In this document: in pieces, positions 6,044-11,410 of the stretch
Position numbering within the stretch: the first letter of the stretch is position 1
Layout: each line of letters starts with the position of its first letter
Position numbers and translations under genes: made by a program
The notes under the pieces: model-generated
The model's input: only the letters and a program-made list of their open reading frames with translations
Database searches by the model: none
What the model was told of the DNA's origin: nothing
Assembly: GCF_049673105.1 (NCBI RefSeq)
Contig: NZ_JBATXG010000007.1
Location: 1-11,410, forward strand
Length of the DNA stretch: 11,410 nucleotides
Origin: Castellaniella sp049673105
GTDB lineage: Bacteria > Pseudomonadota > Gammaproteobacteria > Burkholderiales > Burkholderiaceae_B
Reading direction: 5' to 3'

Positions 6044-7138
6044 CTAACTCTTCTGACGGTGCTTCTGGCAAAAGTCCAGCAGATTTTGGGCCAGATCCGG
6101 GCTGGCCGCCAGCTCATCCGCCCAGGCGTTCGCGCGGATTTGCCAGGCGCGCCAGTTGTCCGGGGACAGGGCCTGCGTGAAGGCTTGCTGCACTGCCGCG
6201 CTGTCTTGGCGGTTCCAGGCGCGGACCAGCGCCTGGGCCGCAGTGGGCCATCGGGCGCGGTCCAGCCAGGCGTCCAGTTTGTCCAGGTGCGCGTCGGCAT
6301 CCTGTCGGTAGATCTGCCAGACCAGCGGCTTGCCTGCCCACAGAGCGCGCACCAGGGAATCCTCTCCGCGCACAAAATTCAGGTCGCAGCACCATAGCAG
6401 CTCGTCAAAGCGGGCCTGCGGCACGAAGGGGATGGGCATGATGCGCAAAGCGCCCTGGTCCTGCAGGCCGGCAGGCGCTGGACCGGGAACCAGCAGCCAG
6501 GTGGGTGCGCTGTGCTGCGCCAGGGCAGAGCGCAAGCCGGCCCAGGGGGCGTCCGGGTAGCAGAACAGCAGCATGACGCGGGCGTCATCGGGCAGATCCG
6601 CGGTGGATAGACCGGTCAGCGCCTGCAGACGCTGGCGTCGGTCGTCGGCTGACGCTTTCCGTCGGCGCTCGAGCAGATCGGCCTCTCGCAGCAGTCCGCC
6701 GGTGGCTGGGGTGAAGCCAGGGAAATAGAAATATTTCGGAATCCCGTTGGCTTGCGGCGAGGGCAAGCCGTGGCAGCCTTCTACCCAGCTTTCTGCACTG
6801 AGGTATTCCAGGTTGATCCACAGGCAATCCTGCTGGGCCATTGCAGCTGCGTAGCGGGTCGGCAGCTGGCAGGCGAAGGCCTCGATCACCACGCCATGCC
6901 GGGGTGGGGATGCTTGTTCCGCGGCATCCCAGGCCCCGATCTGTATGCCGTGTGCGGTTTGCTGATCCGCGGCTGAGTCCAGGCCGGGCGCCAGTCGGGC
7001 CAGCGTGGGCAGATCGTCGACCCAGAGGCGTGCCGTCTGCCCCAGGGAAACCAATTGGCGGGCCAGACGCCAGCACACGCCCGCATCGCCGTAGTTGTCG
7101 ACGACGCGGCAGAATATGTCGAAAGTCAGGGCGTTCAT
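6044..7138 (-). CDS. earP: EF-P arginine-32 rhamnosyltransferase EarP
   Basis: 364 residues, usual EarP length. EarP is an inverting GT-B glycosyltransferase (GT104) that moves rhamnose from dTDP-L-rhamnose to Arg32 of EF-P in the cytoplasm, activating it for rescue at polyproline. The N-terminal motif FDIFCRVVDNYGDAGVCWRLARQL (6-29) contains Asp14 and Asp18, corresponding to the catalytic Asp13/Asp17 pair described in Pseudomonas. NLEYLSAESWVE (109-120) and YFYFPGF (136-142) are conserved family blocks. The nucleotide-sugar motif NFVRGEDSLVRALWAGKPLVWQIYRQD (254-280) is intact. It sits directly upstream of efp, whose protein has the required Arg32. Start at ATG 7138: no good ribosome site precedes it, and a 9-bp GC hairpin ends 8 bases before it, so initiation may depend on translation of the upstream gene. 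Confidence 0.96.
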   Translation of the reverse strand: MNALTFDIFCRVVDNYGDAGVCWRLARQLVSLGQTARLWVDDLPTLARLAPGLDSAADQQTAHGIQIGAWDAAEQASPPRHGVVIEAFACQLPTRYAAAMAQQDCLWINLEYLSAESWVEGCHGLPSPQANGIPKYFYFPGFTPATGGLLREADLLERRRKASADDRRQRLQALTGLSTADLPDDARVMLLFCYPDAPWAGLRSALAQHSAPTWLLVPGPAPAGLQDQGALRIMPIPFVPQARFDELLWCCDLNFVRGEDSLVRALWAGKPLVWQIYRQDADAHLDKLDAWLDRARWPTAAQALVRAWNRQDSAAVQQAFTQALSPDNWRAWQIRANAWADELAASPDLAQNLLDFCQKHRQKS

Positions 7139-7146
7139 CTGTGATG

Positions 7147-7169
7147 CGCCGCGCCCGGCAGGCGCGGCG
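7147..7169 (-). other. Strong GC hairpin just upstream of earP
   Basis: CGCCGCGCC (7147-7155) pairs perfectly with GGCGCGGCG (7161-7169) around a 5-base loop. It fills most of the 36-base gap between the DUF2863 stop and the earP ATG. No T-run follows, so it is not a standard terminator. It could reduce read-through, protect an mRNA end, or mask the earP initiation region. Confidence 0.7.
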
Positions 7170-7174
7170 GTGAA

Positions 7175-8377
7175 TCAGTGGAACTGCACGGGTTCCGGAT
7201 CGATTTCTTCCGGCAATTCCGGGTGCTGCATTTCGCCCAGCATATTGGGAAAGTAGGGCGTGCCGCAGTCTTCGCAGAATTCCATGGCTTGCAGGCCGGG
7301 CAGGCGGCGCACGTCCTGGATACCGGATTCACGCAGCAGGGCGGCCAGGGTGTCCCAGGTGTCGACCTGGCCGTCTTCAGCAGGTTCCGGCGCCGATTCC
7401 TCGCGGCTCAGCGAAGGCCAGACACAGCCGTAGATGACGTCGTTGCTTTGGCGGGTGCAGAAGCCGATGCGGTATTCCTCGATGGCCTGCTCGCCGCAGG
7501 CGACGATGGCGGCCCGCAGATCCGTGCCGGGGATATGGGCGGCGGTTTGCAGCCAGGTGATGGCGGCCTTCAGCGTCAGCGGGCGGATGCCCTGGTCCGC
7601 CTGCCGGGTACTGGTGTAGAAGGCCTCTGGCGGCAGGTATTCGGTCAGACAACCGGTAAATAGAGAGTCGGTGATCCGTGCGCAGCCTTCGGCCCACAGG
7701 GCGGTGACCGAGGCGCGGCTGGGCAGCTGGCCGGCGGGTGCGGATTGCCATTGGAACAGCGCCTGGCCCTGGGGCACGATGGCCACACCCATCAGGAAAT
7801 AGGCATCGGCCAGCAGATCTTCCGGGGTTTCAGCGGCGCGCACCGCAGGCAGTTCGCGCCGCGCCCCCAGGGCGTGCTGGGCCATGGCTTGCACCCAGCT
7901 GCGAGTCTCGCGAAATGACTGCGGCAGTTGATCGAAGCGGATCAATTCGGGCAGCAGTTGCAGGCGGGCATCGGGCATCAGAACGGCGGTGCGCATCAGC
8001 TCGTCCATCTGCTGCAGACAAGCCGCCGGCAATTTTCCGGACGGCAATTGATAGCGGGTCCAGGCCAGCAGGGGGGCGGAAATCAGCAGGGCTTCGTAGC
8101 CCTGATCCTGGTGGGTGAAGGCCAGGGATTCAGAGCGGGCCTCGGCCTGCTCGACCAGGATTTCGTACGCGGGGGAACGCTGATCCAGCAAATGGTCCAG
8201 CGCGGATTCCACGGTGTGCCCCTGGCGCGCGGCCAGCGCCTTATCCAGCGCTTCGCCCAATTGCTGCTGCCACCAGCGGTCTTCGAGCTGACTGCCGGAT
8301 TGTGACAGGGCCTCGGCCAAGGCGATCAGAGCAAGCGATGTCCGGGAAAGAGAGGAAGATCGGGAGCGGGGGGGCAT
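7175..8377 (-). CDS. DUF2863 family protein
   Basis: 400 residues of a Burkholderiales-type DUF2863 protein; function unknown. No signal peptide or membrane segment is evident, so it is probably cytoplasmic. The N-terminus (MPPRSRSSSLSR) is basic and serine-rich, followed by a helical region with the SGSQLEDRWW segment (27-36). The centre is mostly helical and leucine/alanine-rich. Near the C-terminus MEFCEDCGTPYFPN (365-378) contains a CxxC pair (Cys368, Cys371), reminiscent of half a zinc ribbon; no matching second pair is obvious nearby. The tail is acidic (PELPEEIDPEPVQFH). The ATG at 8377 has only a weak ribosome site. It is the first gene of a leftward group with earP (36-base gap) and efp. 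The family call is from memory of its sequence pattern. Confidence 0.8.
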   Translation of the reverse strand: MPPRSRSSSLSRTSLALIALAEALSQSGSQLEDRWWQQQLGEALDKALAARQGHTVESALDHLLDQRSPAYEILVEQAEARSESLAFTHQDQGYEALLISAPLLAWTRYQLPSGKLPAACLQQMDELMRTAVLMPDARLQLLPELIRFDQLPQSFRETRSWVQAMAQHALGARRELPAVRAAETPEDLLADAYFLMGVAIVPQGQALFQWQSAPAGQLPSRASVTALWAEGCARITDSLFTGCLTEYLPPEAFYTSTRQADQGIRPLTLKAAITWLQTAAHIPGTDLRAAIVACGEQAIEEYRIGFCTRQSNDVIYGCVWPSLSREESAPEPAEDGQVDTWDTLAALLRESGIQDVRRLPGLQAMEFCEDCGTPYFPNMLGEMQHPELPEEIDPEPVQFH

Positions 8378-8463
8378 GAAGAACCGAGAAATGAGACGGA
8401 TGCGGGAAGATTCCTAGTGTACCGCGTCTGTTCATGTCAGCCGGAGAGACGTAAAAGGCAGAA

Positions 8464-8491
8464 AAAAACCTCGGGCGAACCCGAGGTTTTT
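8464..8491 (-). terminator. Factor-independent terminator of acnB
   Basis: CCTCGGG (8469-8475) pairs with CCCGAGG (8480-8486) around a 4-base loop. The stem extends through A5/T5 and, reading leftward, is followed by a run of seven T. It lies 38 bases after the acnB stop and should separate acnB from the DUF2863 gene. Confidence 0.93.
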
Positions 8492-8497
8492 CAGGCG

Positions 8498-8517
8498 GCC
8501 CCAGCCAAGGCTGGGGC
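8498..8517 (-). other. Second hairpin between acnB and its terminator
   Basis: GCCCCAGCC/GGCTGGGGC-type inverted repeat (CCCCAGCC at 8499-8506, GGCTGGGG at 8509-8516) only 11 bases after the acnB stop and 6 bases before the terminator stem on the mRNA. It has no T-run. It may stabilise the 3' end of the acnB transcript. Confidence 0.65.
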
Positions 8518-8528
8518 GTTCAGCAAGG

Positions 8529-11114
8529 TCAGGCTTCGACCGTGTTGGCCACCGTCGTGAAGTCTTCGATCTGGTCGAAGTTCATGTAGCGGTAGATGTC
8601 CGCGCTGTCCTTGGCCAGCAGGCCCATGGCTTCCAGGTATTCCTCGCGGGTGGGGATGCGACCCAGGCCCGAGCAGATCGCGGCCATTTCGGCGGAACCC
8701 AGGAATACATTGGAATTCTTACCCAGACGGTTGGGGAAGTTCCGCGTGCTGGTCGAGAACACCGTAGCGCCTTCGCGCACCTGGGCTTGATTACCCATGC
8801 ACAGCGAGCAGCCCGGCATTTCCATGCGGGCGCCGGCGGTGCCGAAGGTGCCGTAGTGGCCTTCTTTGGTCAGTTCGCTGGCGTCCATCTTGGTGGGCGG
8901 GGCCACCCACAGCTTGGACGGCAGGTCGCGCTTGCCTTTCAGCAAGGTCGCGGCGGCGCGGAAGTGACCGATATTGGTCATGCAGCTGCCGATGAAGACC
9001 TCGTCGATGGCGGTGCCGGCCACGTCGGACAGCGTCTTGACGTCGTCCGGGTCGTTCGGGCAGGCCACGATGGGTTCGTGGATGTCGGCCAGGTCGATGT
9101 CGATGACGGCGGCGTATTCGGCGTCGGCATCGGGTTCGACCAGCTGCGGGTCGGCCAGCCAGGCTTCCATGTTCTTGATGCGGCGACCCAGGGTGCGGGC
9201 ATCCTGATAGCCGTTGGCGATCATCCATTTCAGCAGCGTGATGTTGCTGTTCAGGTATTCGATGATCGGTTCCTTGTTCAGGCGCACCGTGCAGGCGGCG
9301 GCGGAGCGTTCAGCCGAGGCGTCGGACAGTTCGAAGGCCTGTTCGATCTTCAGGTCGGGCAGCCCTTCGATTTCCAGGATGCGACCAGAGAAGATGTTTT
9401 TCTTGCCTTGCTTTGCGACGGTCAGCAGGCCTTTTTTGATGGCGTACAGCGGGATGGCATTGACCAGATCGCGCAGCGTGACGCCGGGCTGCATTTTGCC
9501 CTTGAAGCGCACCAGCACGGATTCGGGCATGTCCAGCGGCATGACGCCGGTGGCGGCGGCAAAGGCCACCAGGCCGGACCCGGCAGGAAAGCTGATGCCG
9601 ATCGGGAAGCGGGTGTGCGAGTCGCCGCCGGTGCCCACGGTGTCGGGCAGCAGCATGCGGTTCAGCCACGAGTGGATGATGCCGTCGCCTGGCCGCAGGG
9701 AGACACCGCCACGCGTGCTGATGAAGGCCGGCAGTTCGTGATGGGTCTTGACGTCCACGGGCTTGGGATAGGCGGCGGTGTGGCAGAAGGACTGCATCAC
9801 CAGATCGGCGGAAAAGCCGACGCAGGCCAGATCCTTCAGTTCGTCGCGGGTCATGGGGCCGGTGGTGTCCTGGCTGCCGACCGAGGTCATGCGCGGTTCG
9901 CAGTAGGTGCCAGGGCGCACACCCTGGCCTTCGGGCAGGCCGCAGGCGCGACCGACCAGTTTCTGCGCCAGGGAATAGCCCTTGCCGGTGTCGGCGGGGG
10001 AGTCGGGCAGGCGGAACAGCGTCGTGGGCGGCAGACCAAGAGAGACGCGGGCCTTGGCCGTCAGGCCGCGACCGATGATCAGCGGAATACGACCGCCGGC
10101 GCGGACTTCGTCCAGCAGCACGTCGGATTTCAACTGGAATTCCGAAATCACCTGGCCGTTTTTCAGGGCCTTGCCTTCGTAGGGGCGCAGTTCGATGACG
10201 TCGCCCATGTTCATGGCGGAGACGTCCAGTTCGATGGGCAGCGCGCCGGAATCTTCCATGGTGTTGTAGAAGATCGGGGCGATCTTGCTGCCCAGGCAGA
10301 CGCCGCCGAAGCGCTTGTTGGGCACGAAGGGGATGTCTTCGCCGGTATGCCAGATGACGGAGTTGGTCGCCGATTTGCGCGAGGACCCGGTGCCCACCAC
10401 GTCGCCCACGTAGGCGACCAGATGGCCCTTGGCCTTGAGTTCGTTCAGCAGCTTGATCGGGCCGACCTGGCCGGCGGCGTCGGGCGTGATGCCGTCGCGC
10501 GGGTTCTTCAGCATGGCCAGCGCGTGCAGCGGGATGTCCGGACGGCTCCAGGCGTCGGGCGCGGGCGACAGATCGTCGGTATTGGTTTCGCCCGTGACCT
10601 TGAAGACGGTCAGCGTCAGGCTTTGCGGGACTTCGGGGCGGCTGGTGAACCATTCGGCATCGGCCCAGCTTTGCAGCACGGCCTGGGCTTGAACGTTGCC
10701 GGCCTTGGCTTTTTCTTCGATGTCGTGGAAGGCGTCGAAGACCAACAGGGTCTTTTTCAGGCCTTCGGCGGCGACCGGCGCCAGATTGGCGTCGTCCAGC
10801 AGCTCGATCAGGGCGCTGATGTTGTAGCCGCCCAGCATGGTGCCCAGCAGTTCGGTGGCGTGCTTGGCGTCGATCAACGGACAGGTTTCTTTGCCCAGGG
10901 CGACAGCCGCCAGGTAGGAAGCCTTGACCTGAGCGGCGTCGTCCACCCCGGCGGGGACGCGATGCGTCAACAGGTCCAGCAGAAATTGTTCTTCGCCGGC
11001 AGGCGGGTTTTTCAGCAGTTCGATCAGATCGGCAGTCTGTTGCGCCGTCAGGGGAAGGGGTGATACGCCGATGGCTTCGCGAGCGGCGGCTTCAGTGCGG
11101 TAGGAGTCCAGCAT
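8529..11114 (-). CDS. acnB: Aconitate hydratase B (bifunctional with 2-methylisocitrate dehydratase)
   Basis: 861 residues, close to E. coli AcnB (865). Converts citrate to isocitrate via cis-aconitate in the TCA cycle; AcnB-type enzymes also act on 2-methylisocitrate in propionate breakdown. Domain order is that of AcnB: N-terminal HEAT-like domain (about 1-155), then the swivel domain (about 165-375) containing GETNTDDLSPAPDAWSRPDIPLHALAML, then the catalytic domains. The [4Fe-4S] ligands are Cys711 (IGSCMTNIG), Cys769 and Cys772 (PGCSLCMGNQAQV), at almost the same positions as in E. coli. GGDSHTRFPIGISFPAGSG is also intact. In other bacteria the apo-form binds mRNA; nothing here tests that. 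ATG at 11114 has GGGG about 10 bases upstream. Transcription probably starts near 11147 from the promoter at 11154-11182. It is a single-gene unit with its own terminator. Long opposite-strand open frames over it are codon-bias shadows. Confidence 0.98.
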   Translation of the reverse strand: MLDSYRTEAAAREAIGVSPLPLTAQQTADLIELLKNPPAGEEQFLLDLLTHRVPAGVDDAAQVKASYLAAVALGKETCPLIDAKHATELLGTMLGGYNISALIELLDDANLAPVAAEGLKKTLLVFDAFHDIEEKAKAGNVQAQAVLQSWADAEWFTSRPEVPQSLTLTVFKVTGETNTDDLSPAPDAWSRPDIPLHALAMLKNPRDGITPDAAGQVGPIKLLNELKAKGHLVAYVGDVVGTGSSRKSATNSVIWHTGEDIPFVPNKRFGGVCLGSKIAPIFYNTMEDSGALPIELDVSAMNMGDVIELRPYEGKALKNGQVISEFQLKSDVLLDEVRAGGRIPLIIGRGLTAKARVSLGLPPTTLFRLPDSPADTGKGYSLAQKLVGRACGLPEGQGVRPGTYCEPRMTSVGSQDTTGPMTRDELKDLACVGFSADLVMQSFCHTAAYPKPVDVKTHHELPAFISTRGGVSLRPGDGIIHSWLNRMLLPDTVGTGGDSHTRFPIGISFPAGSGLVAFAAATGVMPLDMPESVLVRFKGKMQPGVTLRDLVNAIPLYAIKKGLLTVAKQGKKNIFSGRILEIEGLPDLKIEQAFELSDASAERSAAACTVRLNKEPIIEYLNSNITLLKWMIANGYQDARTLGRRIKNMEAWLADPQLVEPDADAEYAAVIDIDLADIHEPIVACPNDPDDVKTLSDVAGTAIDEVFIGSCMTNIGHFRAAATLLKGKRDLPSKLWVAPPTKMDASELTKEGHYGTFGTAGARMEMPGCSLCMGNQAQVREGATVFSTSTRNFPNRLGKNSNVFLGSAEMAAICSGLGRIPTREEYLEAMGLLAKDSADIYRYMNFDQIEDFTTVANTVEA

Positions 11115-11153
11115 GGAGTGATGCCCCAGGAAAGAGGGTTGGAGAACGGCCTT

Positions 11154-11182
11154 ATTTTAAAGAAGAAGCATCGTTCAGGCAA
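11154..11182 (-). promoter_or_regulatory. acnB promoter (sigma-70 type)
   Basis: On the complement, -35 TTGCCT (11177-11182) and -10 TAAAAT (11154-11159) are separated by 17 bases. The -10 has five of six consensus bases. Expected start near 11147, giving a leader of about 33 bases. It is the best promoter match in the window. Confidence 0.75.
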
Positions 11183-11185
11183 CAG

Positions 11186-11204
11186 TCTTATATAAGATAT
11201 AAGA
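11186..11204. promoter_or_regulatory. 19-bp perfect inverted repeat, probable operator of acnB
   Basis: TCTTATATAAGATATAAGA: two 8-base arms with perfect symmetry around AAG. It lies 3 bases upstream of the -35, centred about 48 bases before the predicted start. Symmetry, AT-richness in a GC-rich genome and position suggest a dimeric regulator, perhaps of the GntR type common for TCA genes in beta-proteobacteria. The regulator is not in the window. The position would suit an activator next to RNA polymerase, or a repressor. Confidence 0.7.
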
Positions 11205-11239
11205 GTTGGTGATGTTTTGTGGGGATCTTTAGTCAGGTC

Positions 11240-11410
11240 ATCTGCTGTTGGGCTTGGGTGGGCTGGTGGAGGGCTGACGCGCCCCAACCAGCGGCCCTCC
11301 CGTTGGTCGGGCTTCCCGGATCTGCCTCGTCCGGGTGGGCGGCCCGCGAACTCGGGTCGCTTCGCGCCCCTCAGACAGCGCGGGCCGAAACCTCCCACCC
11401 TCCCTTCGTC
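11240..11410. other. Structured GC-rich region without a convincing gene
   Basis: About 170 bases running to the window edge. Inverted repeats: GGAGGGC (11268-11274) with GCCCTCC (11294-11300); CCCGGA (11315-11320) with TCCGGG (11330-11335); and a large structure at 11333-11400. In the last, GGGTGGG (11333-11339) pairs with CCCACCC (11394-11400), CGGCCCGCG (11340-11348) with CGCGGGCCG (11379-11387), and an inner stem runs 11354-11360 with 11364-11370. An open frame on the complement (11048-11398) has low-complexity, arginine/proline-rich translation across this region and no recognisable domain, so I do not call it. Candidates are a structured RNA, a repeat, or the edge of a mobile element. 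Confidence 0.6.

Noticed and set aside
8378..8463. Promoter for the DUF2863-earP-efp group
   Set aside because: A TACACT-like -10 is visible on the complement (near 8418), but no -35 fits; support is too weak to list.
9310..10653. 447-residue - strand open frame overlapping acnB in another frame
   Set aside because: It is arginine/proline/histidine-rich, has no domain, and lies inside the acnB coding region on the same strand.
8787..11063. 758-residue open frame on the + strand opposite acnB
   Set aside because: Its translation is rich in G, Q, H, D and V with no domain. It is antisense to a clearly real AcnB; such frames arise from GC-biased codon positions.
11048..11398. 116-residue - strand open frame upstream of acnB
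   Set aside because: It overlaps the acnB start in another frame, crosses the promoter and operator, and has no homology that I recognise.

Overview
The window is about 65% GC by eye and carries ordinary chromosomal genes. An EarP/EF-P(Arg32) pair, a DUF2863 protein, a DUF1178 protein and a beta-proteobacterial AcnB point to Burkholderiales, most likely Alcaligenaceae (Bordetella/Achromobacter/Castellaniella-like). The family assignment is an inference from gene content; no rRNA or tRNA is present to fix it.

Left part (1-2403): two near-identical tandem copies of a hairpin-rich intergenic repeat (1-163), then a leftward group: DUF423 membrane protein, a type-2 adenine deaminase (usually annotated add) and the 3-methyladenine DNA glycosylase mpg. 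The last two are separated by only 5 bases. The mpg stop codon lies inside the second repeat copy. Across a 111-base divergent gap, a rightward gene encodes an AidB-type acyl-CoA dehydrogenase. AidB and Mpg are both linked to DNA alkylation damage, so this divergent cluster may be a small alkylation/purine-damage neighbourhood.

Middle (4048-5402): an exported staphylococcal-nuclease-like protein and a DUF1178 zinc-ribbon protein follow rightward, separated by 2 bases. They end at a strong bidirectional terminator and a third copy of the repeat. A 19-bp exact tandem duplication sits at the 3' end of efp.

Right part (5403-8377), leftward: a DUF2863 protein, earP (EF-P arginine rhamnosyltransferase) and efp (elongation factor P with Arg32). 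EarP modifies the product of the gene next to it, and modified EF-P rescues ribosomes stalled at proline stretches. A perfect 9-bp GC hairpin lies just upstream of the earP start.

Far right (8464-11410): acnB, leftward, encodes the TCA-cycle aconitase B with a clear terminator downstream. Upstream are a good sigma-70-like promoter (TTGCCT-17-TAAAAT) and a 19-bp perfect inverted repeat three bases upstream of the -35, a likely operator. Beyond it, to the window edge, is a GC-rich stretch with several strong inverted repeats and no convincing gene.

No CRISPR array, insertion sequence, phage or clearly new multi-gene system is visible. The most interesting signals are regulatory or structural: the acnB operator, the structured region beyond it, the terminator-like repeat family, and the alkylation-repair neighbourhood.
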